DNA of 64,000 nt from Perognathus longimembris pacificus (GCF_023159225.1 NC_063171.1:13686326-13750325), one strand, 5' to 3'; positions 48,293 through 60,824 are shown, counted from the first letter of the stretch. Notes: generated from the letters alone by a model not told the origin. Program-made: numbers and translations.

Positions 48293-49330
48293 ATGTTTCT
48301 CTTAAACCAGGAATTAAAAAGGCTTGCAAAACTGTGGAACAATGTCTATCTTCTTATTAATAGATATATTGGTTTGTAAAATATAGTTCTTTTGATAAAA
48401 TATTAACTTATTTAGATTTTTTATGAATTATTTTCCATGTATTATAAATATATTAAATTTGACAAATATGAAACAATATATAAAATACTCAAAAGCTTGT
48501 TTGTTTCCTCCATAATTTCTAGTTATTTAAAAGTGCTGTTTTAGAGCCATTTCAGACTTAAAACCTCTGCCTTTTCTTACATGTAGAGAAAAACTTACAT
48601 ATTATCAATAGTGAGACTGTGGTACTGCTTTCAAGCCGTAAGAGACAGAGACCAAGATGTCACTTGCATTGATGAAATAGTAAACCACATAATATGTACG
48701 TAAGTGTTAACATTTACATATTACATAACATTGACATATGCTATATAACATATTTAAGGAAGGAATTATGTAACGCTTTAGGTAGTCATTTGTCACTGGA
48801 AGACAGAGATTCTCTTGGTGAATTGCATCATGTTGTTTTTTCTCATTTAGTATGTACTTCCGTTATAGGTAAGGCTACTATGATAAAGGTAGAATATAAA
48901 CTCCCAAAGACAGCTTTCAACTGCATGATACCTAGGAAATTAAATTAGTGCATGACTCCATATTCTTTTATCTTTCTAGCAGAATGGAGACATTTTTGGC
49001 TGCTAGAGGCAAATATCTTATCTACCTTGGTTTCCCTGTTGCTTCTGGTAGAAGTTAGTTTGCTTTTCTTCTCCCTTCTCTGACTTTTGGAAAGGTGCTG
49101 CAACTCAAAGCTTGATGTTCAAAGTTAAGTTTCCAATCAAATTACAAATGTTTCAACTATCTGTATCTTATGGTATTTATTGTACTTTGTAAATATACCT
49201 AGGGTAAACTAGATTAAATGACTTGAGATAATAGACTATTTGCTCTTAGCTTAATTATAAACATTTCAGTATGAATATGTATTAAAGTTGATGATGTTAT
49301 TTATATAGTGTTTAAAAGTTTTCCTGTTTG
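48293..49330. other. Unique intron sequence
   Basis: Nothing recognised. The 84-codon frame at 48694-48948 has no domain I can identify. Confidence 0.55.
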
Positions 49331-49418
49331 CGGCTGGGATATAGCTCAGTGGCAAAGCATTTGCCTAGCAAGTGCAACGTCCTGGGTTTGACTCCCTATA
49401 CCAAAAAAAAAAAAAAAG
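49331..49418 (+). mobile_element. Single-monomer ID SINE
   Basis: 'cggctgggatatagctcagt', 'tttgcctagcaagtgcaacg', box B 'gggtttgactccc', A tail 49403-49418. Same subtype as the ID at 19686 (shared 'ctagcaagtgcaa'). Confidence 0.95.
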
Positions 49419-52191
49419 ATACTTGCCCCTGCCCCAATTAAAAAAAAAAATCCTTTTTGGAAGCAATTCCTCACAGTTAATACTTTATGAATTCTTGTTA
49501 TTTAATTATGATTCTGTGTTTTATGTATATAAACTTGAATACACTAAATTTAAAATGGCAATGCAATATAAGAGGCAGATATTGGGGATTGCTTTTGGTT
49601 TAATGTGCTAATTCAGCTTCTCCTTAGAATTATTTTCACTGGACACTGAGTATTTTGATAACTTATCAAAATGAAATTAACACACACTATTTCATCAGCT
49701 GAAGCCATTGCCATTTTCATCTATAACTTAAGACATTTCTTGAGATTTGGTTTTAATCCAAATGCAATTTTTCAAAAAAGTATAACTGTGATATAATTTT
49801 ATTTTGACTTCTTTTTTCTCCACATGAGACACTGTGGCTTTATGTTTCATCAGATAAATTTTCCAGGAAAATTATTTTACATCTGTTTATAGTACATGTA
49901 GCCATTTCCTTGAGCATCTTGTCAATTTGATAAATCATTTAAAATACATCATAAATCTATCATAGGAAGAATACTATGTATCAGGCTTTTAGTCACAAAA
50001 ATGAAAAAGAAAGCATTGGACCACTCAGATAATATAAAATGATTTCCCTTTTATTTACCTCTATTCTGTGTCCTAGTTGACTGTGCAAAATGATGCTGTA
50101 ATTCAAATTAGTTACATAATACATTTCAGCAAAATTAAATTGTCTTGATATCCTAGTTATTTTAAGATTCTATGTAATAATGTCTATGAAAAGTGTATTG
50201 AAAAGAACGTTGCTTATATATATATAGGAAATATTATTCCGTTATCCAATCTCAGAGAAATTAAGCCAATTAAGGTTCAAGCTATGTTTGTTTCTGTCTG
50301 TTAGTTTCATACCTGGTTTGTTCTAGGCTTTAGTTATTTAACAGTACTTCTTTCAATAGTTTATGAGATTTTTGTCAGTTTATAGATTATAATAGTGCCC
50401 ATTCCCTAAAGTTCTAGAAAGGATTAAATGAAACATCCCATGAAAAATATTCAGAAAATATAGAAATAATAAAGAAATTATACAAGCAAAAAATAACAGC
50501 TAGTATTTGTCACTTATCATGTAAAATGATTTTATTAACTTTTCATAGTAATGATCTGATTTAATGTGCATTGAAATCAGAAAACCACTGTCCTTATAGC
50601 TATAATAAAGATTAGTACCACAAATTCTTACCTGTCATAGTGATTGGCCCACAAAGTTCCTCAATAGATATGTGTTAAAAGTGTGCAAAACTGCAAAGTG
50701 TAATTACCCTGCCATCTCAGTTAGCTGCATCAATCAGCATCCTTTGAAAAACAGAATATAACAGCAGCAGAAAAGGAATTCATTTGAAGACACTTTATTG
50801 GAGAGCTCAGGGAAGTAGCATGAGGCTTGCAGATGCTGGCTCAGAGGCCATTCAGGGAACTTTCCAGAACTCACTCAGCAGGAGTGGTCTCTTGAGGATG
50901 TCAAGATATACAAGAATCTTGAGCTGATAGATCTGCCTCACAAATACAGATCATTGAAGTCATCATTATTAATAACTTCAACAGAGAATTCAAAGATGCT
51001 ACTTCTGAGATATGTTCATTTTTCTAATTAAAAGCAGATGAGGAAGCAGTTACTTATTAGAGGCTAGATAGTCATGTGCTCTTGGGATTGTTAGACTGAG
51101 AGTGAAGAAGATTATTTGGTTTTAACCATGCACCATGAAGGTATGCTGTAGCAGAACTGATACATGCTATTAAAGTATTTACATCTTCTCAGAATCCTGT
51201 CACAAAAAGTGTTCTGTGGTACTGTGGCCTATGATCTATATCCCTGCAAAGTGATTTGAAGTAAGAGGTATGGGTATATTCAATAAAATAAGAAAATTGA
51301 TCTCTCATGACTGACATGTGACAGAATGGTGTTCCTTTCCTATGATCACAAAATAAAGAAAATAATTTGTATCTGAAAAGTGCCAGAAATCATGACAACA
51401 GTGATAATTCCACATCAGAAATAGGAGTTTTGAGAGGAATAGTTTTATGTTTAAATGAAAAAAAAATAGTAACTGGGTCAGTTACTGTAAAAAGAGTATG
51501 AATATTCTTCCCACTATTTCTAAGTGTTAATATATCCCTAATTCCTGGAATTATGTGAGGTATGATTGGTGAGCAATATAACTTAGAATTTATACTTTTA
51601 GTATAAGGAGAAGATTTACTTTTTCTGTTACCTTTATTCCACTATGGGTTACAGGGTCAATGTTCTTCTAAGTGTTAGGAATGGAATGGAGAACATTAAC
51701 ATATCATAGCTTATTCTATTAGAATTAATGTAAGAGTTATGAGAAACATCAAATTCAGTGTCATATGTCTACAAGGCTACTCTAACTTATGGAATACATT
51801 ATCTTTTTGATCACCACGAATTGATCAGTAATCCAAGATTGGAAAGAAAGATTTACCATACTAATGCAGCATTGTCATTGTTTTTTTGTTTTGTTTTGTT
51901 TTTTACATGATTCTGGTCTAGGAATTTTATAGGATCACTATCTTTTGTCTCAGGATGGCTTACGTCCTCACAGGATCTCAAGGCTTGGTACCATATTGAA
52001 TCTCTTATGCTTTGGTTAGTAATTTGTAGAATCCTTGTATTTATAAGCACACTGCAGCTGTTGTGCCTTGGATTGCTTGGGTCCATAGTGTCTCTGATGG
52101 TTAATGGCTTTAATGGGCCCTCAATCACTGAGGAATAGTTGTGCCTTCATTAAAATCCATCATCTCTTCTGATTTTGCACAAATTCTCACA
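49419..52191. other. Unique intron sequence, nothing recognised
   Basis: About 2.8 kb. The stretch 50740-50960 is less AT-rich and may be an old LTR or DNA-transposon remnant, but I cannot name it. The 91-codon frame at 51853-52128 (-) has no known domain. Confidence 0.5.
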
Positions 52192-52280
52192 CTGACTTGC
52201 TAGCCTGGAGCACAGAAGCTCAAGGACAGCATTCAGATCTGAGTTAAAGCCCCAGGACCAGCACAATAAAAATGATTTTT
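52192..52280 (+). mobile_element. Geo right-monomer fragment
   Basis: 'agctcaaggacagcattcag', 'gagttaaagccccaggacca', then 'gcacaataaaaa'. Only the last part of the right half remains. Confidence 0.8.
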
Positions 52281-52745
52281 TCTTAAATAAATTTTGTCCA
52301 ATTACTAATGATCATCTTGAAAATTAGTCTTCTCTTGGAATAAATCCCCCCTTATTTTTTATTAACATCAGGCAGTTGTGCATAAGTGTTATTTTTTAAC
52401 ACATCTATTTCTACATACAATGTGCCTAGATCAAACTCACCTGTCTACCACTCTCCTTCATCATTTTACCCTACTTCTCAAGTTAACCTAAAACCTCTGT
52501 CCATATTGCCTCTTCTCACCTCTGTCTGTCCTCTCTTTGACATCTTGGAATAATATCAGTAAGTTTTCTTGGGTAGTGAAGAATGATGATACTTTTATGA
52601 TACACATTGATTGTAGCCAACTGACATGGTCTATCCTTTGATTGAGATGGGTACAAGTTAGACTCGTCATTACTGAAAATAAGACACAATTATCAAACAG
52701 GGAAGCAAGTATATTTGTAAGGTGAAGGACAAGGGGAATAAGGGT
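52281..52745. other. Unique intron sequence
   Basis: Nothing recognised. Confidence 0.5.
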
Positions 52746-52753
52746 TCATGCTT

Positions 52754-52965
52754 CTTTTTTTGCCAGTCTTGGGCCTTGAACTCAGAGCCTGGCCACTACC
52801 CTTGAGGTCTTGCTTAAAGTTAGCACTCTACCACTTGAGCCACAGTTCCACTTCCAGCTTTTTCTGTGTATGTGGTGCCAAGGCATATGTGGTACACAGG
52901 AATCGAAGCCAGGGTTTAGTGCATGCTAGGCAAGCACTCTACCACTAGGCCAAATTCCTGGCCCC
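52754..52965 (-). mobile_element. IDL-Geo SINE
   Basis: Reversed dimer 'tgccagtcttgggccttgaa' ... 'gcaagcactctaccactagg' ... 'attcctggcccc', with a small internal duplication of 'gcatatgtggtacac'-like text in the linker. TCATGCTT at 52746-52753 and 52966-52973 is the target duplication. Confidence 0.93.
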
Positions 52966-52973
52966 TCATGCTT

Positions 52974-55900
52974 TGGGTTTTGATAAGCTGATGTCAGTTC
53001 TCACTCAGGTCTGTGATCCAGGTTCCACATTCCCAGACCTTTCCCAGTCACTCACTGAGTGTTCTTCCTTATGTCAACATAACCAATCTGTTAGGCATTT
53101 AAATCCAACTGGCAGATGAAAATTTGTTTTGAAGTCTTACAGCTTTATGAAAAAAGGATTCCTTTAGCACACACTTTGAAAGACTCTCCCATTCCTTTTG
53201 TACTTTGAGAAGAAAGAGTTAATGTGTAAGGTCTTTACACAACCATATTTGATAGCAACAACCCCCTCCCTCGACAATCTGAATTTTCATGAGCTGCTTT
53301 TAGTTTGAGGTAGGCATATGTCCTCAAATGCCACTGCTGCAATAAACATTTCATTCTAGATCAACACATTTTTGTTACTTTTGGTATTAGAATTTCATAC
53401 TTAAAACTGTATGCACTTATAAAGGTTTCTGATCCACTCCTTCAAAAAGAAAAGAAAAAACACATAGTCAGTTGTCTTCAGAAGCTATTGTGTGAAATAC
53501 CTTCTGATGCCTGATTCTTTGTGGCAGAAAACAAAAGGCTTTAGTTCAGTGATGAGAAATTCATTAAAGAGTAAGTGTACAGTATGCAGAACTACCCAGA
53601 AAGGCAGAGAAAGTTTCTCTGAAGGTATATAGTCACTTAACAGTAAAAAATACAAAATATGACTTACTTAGTAAGGTCATCATCATTAAAAGCAATGATT
53701 CTATATTGAAATAAACTCTACTGTGGCTGAGAGCTTTGCCTATGAGAGATCTCTAGGCATTTTTATCTTTGCATCAGTATCTTAAGATGAAAGGTCTGGA
53801 TGAATAAAACTTCTTATATAGTTTAAAATACCAACTCATTCTGTAGCTAGGGCACTTGGAAAATAAGGACATACCTGGTATTTGCAGATTCCTTAGTTAG
53901 GAAACAAGTTTTAGGCAGCAAGCCCTAATCTAATCTAGCATTTTCCCCTTAGGTCTGGCCACTCACCATCGTGTGTTATATTCACAGATAATGAATGGCA
54001 GAGAAATGCTTGTTGTGTGACAAATGGAGGGAAGTGGCAACGTGAGCATGTGACCCAGTGTTCAGTGCATAAACACAAACAAGGGCTCACTCAAAAAAAA
54101 AGGAGCTGTAGATTTAGACAATGACAAAGGTACACATAATTATCCCACCATCAAGTCTTTGGAATGACTTGGTTAATAATTATTCAGAGGATCTTGGGGA
54201 AGTTGAGGGGAGCAATTTAGCCACAATTAGCAAGTCATTGTTCCATAGGAGGTGATCTCTCCTACTGAGGCTCTTTTATTCCTTCATTGGGGGCAGTTAT
54301 TTACATCCTTTATGAAAAGATGTTATTGATCAGTTCTGTCATTCCTGAATTCTAAAGTGATTGCAAAGTGACTGCAATAGAAAATGACTCAAAGCAAAGA
54401 ATATGTACACAAAATGGAGACAGAGATGCAAAGTTTTCTTCTAGCTTTGGTTAATTTGTCGACTCAGGTAGTTAAGTGTTGTTGTTTTTGAAGCTAAACT
54501 ACTTTCTAAGTATGTATTGATGTTACAGCTTACTTTGGAAACTTCCTCAAATATTAAAAAAAATCTCACAAACAATGCAACCCATGTGGGACATATAAAT
54601 ATGCCATAAAATACTGAAATATTTTTCAACAAATATATGTTGAAGCTTTCAGAGAAAAAGCATTCAGAAACAATTATTTTTACTTGCTACTAAGGAATTT
54701 ATACCTCTCTGATTCACACCTTTACCCATCATTCTGTAGCCTCATAAAATACATGTGTGCATAAGCTGTTGTACAACCTTGCCATTTTCTTGATGTAGTT
54801 TTTAGTATTTTGGAATTTTAGTATTAAATCTGTACCCATGTTGTATAGGATGGTTTGAATACACTTGCATTCATATGTGGATTCTCCAAGTTAAATAAGC
54901 AATTTGCTGTAGAAATTGACAACATTTTAAATGGGTATACCAACCTTACTTTATAAATGCTTGGGGAAAAGAATTTTTGAAAGTAAAAATTATGCAATGC
55001 TAATTAGGATTATTGAGTTGGGTCAAGATGATCAGATTAGTTGTATATCTTCTTCAGAACTGAATAGTAAACTTGTCAGCTCTCTGATATCTGCCTAGCT
55101 GTTTATGGTTGCAGCTTTTCTTGCCATCTCTCCTCCTACATTTGTTTTTTCATTTTACCAATTTTGTGTACTTTCTTCATGATGGTCAGTTGTCCCATGG
55201 CACCTAAGAGCTACATTAACTATTTGCTAGAAAAACTTCGCAATTGAGAAATCAGAAAGTAGACTAACTCATATGAGTGTCGGAGGAAACTATGTGTCAA
55301 GGACCCAGAAATATCTGTATTGGAGAACTATGCTCTGGCAATTACATCAAAGATTAATAGAAGAAATAAATTTATATTTATTTGTCAGCTTTGTATTTAG
55401 AACTTGATGTAAGTCAAGGCCTATTGCAGACTAAAAAAAAACAGAAAAATAAATCATGATATGAAAATTCAACCAAAGAAGCAGAATGCATATGACATGT
55501 GTTCACCTATAGATAGCATAAAATCTCCATTCAGTATAAGCAAGTAAAATAGTTACATGAAAATTTCACTTATAGAATTTATTTTTACTAGAGTTTAACA
55601 TTAACTTTTGTTCCCAAACACCCTGGGTTCACATAGACAAGTAGGAGAGATGAGTTGGAAAGTATGGATTATAAATTTGAAATCAGGGATTATTATGTTT
55701 TGTATTTCAAAATAAATGTTTGCATATTTCATCACATATTCCTATTACTTTACTTTTTCTACTTTTCTTTTAACTGCTTCATGCCTGAATTCTTCACATA
55801 TCCTTTACATATTATTGAGGTATTTTCAGTGTTTATTTTATGGTAGAAAAACTATTCCTATTCTGTCAGAATGAAAATTATAATTATGAGGTAGAATTAT

Positions 55901-55984
55901 TTTTTCACTCTGTCCTTCCTGGCTGTATTTATCCATGGTGGTAGCCTGTCTTTTGACTATTTAGATGAATTTATAGCCAGAGAA
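52974..55984. other. Unique intron sequence, nothing recognised
   Basis: About 3 kb, repeat-poor, no credible exon. Confidence 0.6.
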
Positions 55985-56150
55985 GTCACACTGAAGGTGT
56001 AGCACACAGTTTAAGCCATCTGCTTGGAAATAATGAACCTTTCCTGATTTCAAACCCTACTAAGCCCCGCCTTAGAAAAAAATAGACGAGTTATGGCTGA
56101 TTTCAAACCCTACTAAGCCCCTCCCTAGAAAAAAAATAGAGGAATTGTGG
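55985..56150 (+). mobile_element. tRNA-like old SINE with a 53-bp internal tandem duplication
   Basis: 'gaaggtgtagcacacagttt' and 'catctgcttggaaataatga' look like an eroded tRNA-derived head, followed by 'atttcaaaccctactaagcc'. The block at 56044-56096 is repeated at 56097-56149 with few changes. Confidence 0.55.
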
Positions 56151-56161
56151 ATGAGGATGAA

Positions 56162-56165
56162 AGTT

Positions 56166-56210
<45 letters not shown>

Positions 56211-56225
56211 AAGAGAAAAAGGAGG
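56162..56225. repeat. (GA)n microsatellite
   Basis: About 20 GA units with AAAG interruptions; it lies at the tail side of the preceding SINE. Confidence 0.93.
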
Positions 56226-58699
56226 GAAAATCATTCCATATAATAAAATATAATCTTCCTCTTATCTGCAACTAAAGTATACTTTCTCAAAGTATCAAAG
56301 AAACTTTAAAAAATCTAAATACAGAATCTGAATATTTAAAACTACACAATAAACAATGCTTATTAACTCTTTCCATTTTCATCAGGCTGGGCACACACAC
56401 TAGTCAGACTAAAGATATAAATACCTGGTCTTTGCCCTTCTCCAAATTTTCCCCACTCTTATCCATATAAATTAAACTGCAAAGCATAAGTACAGAGTGC
56501 ATGTAGATCTTATTTCATGCAAGAAAATTAAGCAAGCAGAATTCATATAGGATTTTCAATTAAATTTGCATTAAAGTAATTATTAGAAATGTAATTGTGT
56601 TAATATTTAAAGCACTGAAGAGTATTTTGAGGAAAGGTGGCACAGAACTAGAGGAAGCAACAGAGGGAAGCAAAGTGGGAGAGGGGAACAGAGAGAGGGA
56701 GGAGAGAGAAAAGGAATGATTAGTTTCAGAATTAGGTAACAAGAATTAAGTAATTTTTTTATTAACAGGAAGAAAAGAAACACACCTTGCCTAGAAATTT
56801 TTAGAAAGTCATTGCATTTTAGTAAAAATATTAATATTTCAAAGTTAGTGTGGTAATTCTATTTAAATATTTTATTGGAAAGTTTTCCTCCAGCCTAATT
56901 ATCTTTGCCTCCATATAATTCATTAATATGATAAAAATTTACTCTGTATTATTATTTGCTTCTTGTGAATTAGTTTTGTTACCAAAACTGAAACTGACTC
57001 TAAACTCCTTCTAGTATGAATATTGATTAGCATTATTATATTTGTTGTTTCTCCTACTTTGTTTCTCTATAGTTTTGCTTGTTAAAAACATATCCCTAGA
57101 ACTATACTTTCTAAAAAATACATAGAAATATTGTTTTGTGATTATTATACTTGACATTTTATTAATCCACTTAAACAACGCCCTTCTTAATTAGGGCTAG
57201 TAATTCCTTACATGGAACTTTATAATAGAACTTTCTATTTAACATAATCTCACAAATCACTATAAATTATTTCCTTCCATCCCTAAGTATTGCATATTAT
57301 CTTTGTCACTATTTTATTTTTGTAGTTATACAAATCATAGTTTTATATAATGTCCTAATGTGTTGTTTGAGTTTCATTTATATAGTCTACGAATGTAAAA
57401 TTGGGAGAAATGGTGTGCAGGGATAATCTTGATGATTCTATTGGCTTCTAAGTAGAATAACTCATTTAATATATTATTTTAGTAACTGAAAATATGGCAT
57501 GTCAATGATCAGTCATTCTCAGCCATCAGATAAAAGGTGTATCCAACTTTCTCTAACAGAAAGAAACATCTGGATGTTTCGTGCACAACAGGTGTTTGAA
57601 CAATGTTATGGAAGAGTGTCAGTGGTGGCTCTTAAGTTTCTAATAAAGTGATTACTCCACTGTAATATTAAAACCCCATTTCATAAGAATTCTACAGTAC
57701 AATTTTCAGCAGAAAAATCACTAGTAGATATAATGCTAAAACAAATTAATTTTATGTTAATAACATTTCTTTAACTTGAGTACAATTGTGTAATATAGAG
57801 CCCTTTCTAATACTGTTATCAAAAGTAAACATAACTAAATATGCCTTCATACAACACAATAAGGCTTTATCAAATGTGTTCAGTAAAAGATGGCAATAAA
57901 ATGAATGATGAGTTTTCAATATATGGTATCTGCTCTGAGACTAATCTAATTTCCATGCATGAAATATTTACTCAAAACATGGAATTTCTCAAAGATGTAT
58001 GGGACCAAACAAAACATAGAGCACTGTCAAATCAGAATTTTAACAGTCGTCTATAACTTACACTCTGCTTATTAAAAAAAACAATTTTAAGCATATAAAA
58101 TAGATATTCACTGTAAAATCTTTGGCATTATTTTTCCTTTTAAAAGTTCTCTCAATTTTATCCTTTTGGTTTTGTTTTATTCTTTCTTCTTGTTCTAGTT
58201 GGTTCTACACCATTTATTTCTAAGAAATGTCAAATGAGTACAATTGCTGTAGAGAAAGAGTACTATTAACAATGCAATTAACTATCCTTTAATTATTAAA
58301 AGACATTTATCATTATTGATGAAATGAGTTCCACCTGAATATTTAAATTTCCTTAGTCTCCATGCTAAAATAAATTCAGTGTCCAAATATGTATTAACAT
58401 TTGCATTCTCAGATAGCAAAATGGCTTATTTTAGAAATTTTAATAATAATTTAGATATTTTATGCACTGCTACCAATACAAATGCACCATACTACTACCA
58501 AATGACTATGAATGCACTTATGCACTTTTTCAGGATGTAGTCCAACACTACTGTGATAGGTATATCTTCATTATGTTATTGCTTTAAATAGTTGTGTTAC
58601 AACAAATTGAAAAAATGCATAAGACAAAGAAGAGAGTGTATTGTTCTCTGTATAAGAGTTCACATATTAGGTAATGATTCTATTTAATTTTTCTTATGC
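56226..58699. other. Unique intron sequence, nothing recognised
   Basis: About 2.5 kb. A purine-rich patch lies at 56640-56715. The 71-codon frame at 57841-58056 shows no known domain. Confidence 0.55.
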
Positions 58700-58792
58700 T
58701 TTTAGGGTCATGACTGAGACTTGAACTCAATACCAGCCACTTTCATTCATTAATTAGCGCTCTTCCCACTTAGCTACACCTTCAACCCAGTT
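58700..58792 (-). mobile_element. ID-like SINE, diverged
   Basis: 'gagacttgaactcaatacca', 'agcgctcttcccacttagct', 'acaccttcaacccag' is reversed ID text. Confidence 0.55.
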
Positions 58793-58830
58793 ATATAAAA
58801 TTTTTAAACTTATTTAAAAAATATATATTC

Positions 58831-59045
58831 CTGGTTGCTGACACAGTAGAAGTGAGATCAGAGAATTGAAGTTCAAATCCAAACTGGGTAAAAAGTTAGG
58901 GAGACTCTTATTTTAGTTAACGAAGCAAAAGTCTGGAAGTGGAAATGTAGCTGAAAGGGTAGAGCACCAGCCTTGAACCAAAAAGCCAATGGAAAGTACA
59001 GGACTCTTGATTTTAAGCCCTAGTATTAACAATCAAATCAAAATT
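58831..59045 (+). mobile_element. 7SL-Geo composite SINE, diverged
   Basis: Eroded head ('gagatcagagaattgaagtt'), linker 'gggagactcttattttagtt', Geo half ('gtggaaatgtagctgaaagg', 'agcaccagccttgaaccaaa'). Confidence 0.75.
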
Positions 59046-59171
59046 TCTGGCAAGATTGTTTTCTATATATGTGGAATTGCTTATTTACCTGAAATAACAC
59101 TCATATTTTTTGAAAACTTACATATTAAGAAGATATAAAAGGAAAACAATCTTAATTCAATAATCTCTTCT

Positions 59172-59651
59172 TTTTAAAATTTTTATTGCCAAACTGACGT
59201 ACAGAGAGGTTACAGGTTCATACATTAAGCATTGGATATATTTCTTGTATTGTTTGTTACCTCCTCCCTCATTCCCCCCTCCTCCTTCTCCCCTCCCCCT
59301 TTCCCTTTCCCCCCATGAGTTGCTCAGTTAATTTACACCAAACAGTTTTGCAAGTAATGCTTTTGTAGTCGTTTGTCTTTTTACCCTGTGTCTCTCAATT
59401 TTGGTATTCCCTTTCAGTTTCCTAGTTCTAAGCCACATAAGATGATGCTAAGTGAAATAAACTCCATGTTATGGAAACGACTGTTCTATCACTGTTATAA
59501 TTACTTTCAACATGTGATTTGAAACCATAGCTTCTATTATTGATGATCCTCTTGTATCCCCTTTCTGTGGTTGTACCTGTACTATCTCTGTGTCTTATCT
59601 GAGTACATTGGAAACCTTGTATACTGGTATTAGAACTAGGAAACTGAAAGG
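59172..59651 (-). mobile_element. L1 3' end with 5' inversion, 128-bp from the target duplication to the BRINP3 exon
   Basis: 59172-59431 is reversed L1 3' end ('actgacgtacagagaggtta', pyrimidine tract, 'ttaccctgtgtctctcaatt'). 59432-59651 is forward L1 3'UTR ('cataagatgatgctaagtga', 'tggttgtacctgtactatct'). The exact 14-bp duplication caataatctcttct flanks it (59158-59171 and 59652-59665). The two arms overlap in L1 sequence, which leaves a perfect 22-bp inverted repeat (59410-59431 and 59630-59651). The 89-codon frame at 59428-59697 (-) is an artefact. Confidence 0.95.
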
Positions 59652-59770
59652 CAATAATCTCTTCTAAAATTTGCTTTTCACAAAGAACAAATTGCATTTG
59701 TTTTGTTTTTCACATATTAGATGTGCTTGTGAGATGGGGGAAATAGTTGTTTTATAAGTAAAACGTTGAT

Positions 59771-59793
59771 TTCTTAAACTTTTTTTTTCTCAG
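59771..59793 (+). promoter_or_regulatory. Splice acceptor of the BRINP3 exon
   Basis: A run of nine T then CTCAG ends at 59793 and gives a strong polypyrimidine tract and AG. A branch-point-like CTTAAAC sits about 20 bases upstream (59773-59779). No other AG lies between tract and exon. The exon begins right after, and the frame opened here matches the BRINP family. Confidence 0.88.
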
Positions 59794-60016
59794 ATGAGTT
59801 CAAGTTCTTTATGAAAAGGCTGCCCATGAATTATTTCCTCAACACCTCTGCCATAATGCACTTGTGGACAATGGATTCTAATTTTCAGCGTCGCTATGAA
59901 CAATTGGAGAGCAGCATGAAGCAACTTTTCCTGAAGGCACAGAGGATTGTCCACAAAGTCTTCAGCCTTAGCAAAAGGTGCCACAAACAGCCTCTCATAA
60001 GCCTGCCAAGACAAAG
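59794..60016 (+). CDS. BRINP3: Internal coding exon of a BRINP-family gene, most likely BRINP3 (FAM5C)
   Basis: One spliced coding exon of 223 bp: 2 bases completing a split codon, 73 whole codons with no stop, and 2 bases opening the next. It enters in phase 1 (the Asp codon is G|AT, with G from the upstream exon) and leaves in phase 2. The peptide opens EFKFFMKRLPMNYFLNTS, carries LWTMDSNFQRRYEQLE, and ends RCHKQPLISLPRQR. From memory, BRINP1 has a homologous block (DEFKSFMKRLPSNHFL, then RYKLLQS, then LPRER), which fixes the family. The LWTMDSNFQRRYEQLE wording fits BRINP3 best. BRINP proteins are secreted or ER-associated neural glycoproteins with an N-terminal MACPF domain; this exon lies after that domain, before the Cys-rich C-terminal part. 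It is probably the penultimate coding exon, with the large last exon beyond the window. The exon is basic and helical-looking in its middle. BRINP2 is the main alternative. Family near certain, paralogue likely. Confidence 0.88.
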
Positions 60017-60022
60017 GTAAGA
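60017..60022 (+). promoter_or_regulatory. Splice donor of the BRINP3 exon
   Basis: AAG|GTAAGA matches the mammalian 5' splice-site consensus closely. Reading through it gives an in-frame TAA at 60018-60020, so the coding frame needs splicing here. The split Arg codon (AG|N) agrees with the family protein continuing past this Arg. Confidence 0.88.
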
Positions 60023-60082
60023 TGTGTGTGGAGGTGACACTCTAGAGCGTTGGCTTTGCAGCTGAGCTGTATGCATGTACGG

Positions 60083-60126
60083 ATATATATATATATATAT
60101 GAAAGAGAGAGAGAGAAGAAAGAGAG
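60083..60126. repeat. (TA)n then (GA)n low-complexity
   Basis: About 9 TA units followed by GA-rich units, 66 bp after the splice donor. Confidence 0.93.
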
Positions 60127-60760
60127 ATGTTTTAAAGTAATTGTATTAAGCCACAAATTAAATTGCAGGTATTTTCCATGTCAACTTAAGGTGAGGCAAA
60201 CAAACATTTTCACTTCTCTAATTTCCTTCCTTTATATTGCCATTATAGAGATGATGCTAACTTGTTTTGTGTGGTGGTCATGAACAATTATATTACAGTA
60301 AACAGAACACATAAAGCCCTCTGGTAAAATGTTTACACTGGAAAGAAGCAGGACTATAACCGAAATTTCTCCTTAGTGAATATACATATGGAAATTACTT
60401 TGTGGTTTATTTTCTGAACAATATTTAGAAAATCATAAATCTGATTATATACACTGATCGCTAAAAGGGATACTTTGAGTACCTATGGGAATCTCTAATA
60501 TAAATGAGGAGAGTATGCTAAATTATTTGTATATGAACAGTTTCAAAAAGCAGGGTTTAAATTTCATTCTTTGAAATGTATCAACTGTAAAAAAAAATAC
60601 AATAAAATGTTGTATCTGTCTACTTGTGACTTGGATAAAGATATGTTAGAAAGCAAAGCTCAAGGAAAAGATAGCACGCAATAGCAAAAAATAAATATTT
60701 GTGTCAAGATTTCAGCTACAAAATGCCTGAATTTTGACTTGATGCTTAAATCATAAGGAG

Positions 60761-60763
<3 letters not shown>
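60127..60763. other. Unique intron sequence
   Basis: Nothing recognised. Confidence 0.55.

Positions 60764-60821
<58 letters not shown>
60764..60821. repeat. (TC)29 microsatellite, uninterrupted
   Basis: 58 bases of pure TC on the plus strand. Confidence 0.98.

Positions 60822-60824
<3 letters not shown>

Noticed and set aside
49331..49418. tRNA gene-like sequence
   Set aside because: Box A and box B are present, but there is an A tail and no closed acceptor stem; it is an ID SINE.
57841..58056. 71-codon frame starting MPSYNTIRLYQM as a possible small gene
   Set aside because: No domain, no splice or promoter context, and a length expected by chance in AT-rich DNA of this size.
59790..60076. 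Minus-strand frames over the BRINP3 exon
   Set aside because: Antisense shadows of a real exon. The plus frame has splice sites and family motifs; these do not.
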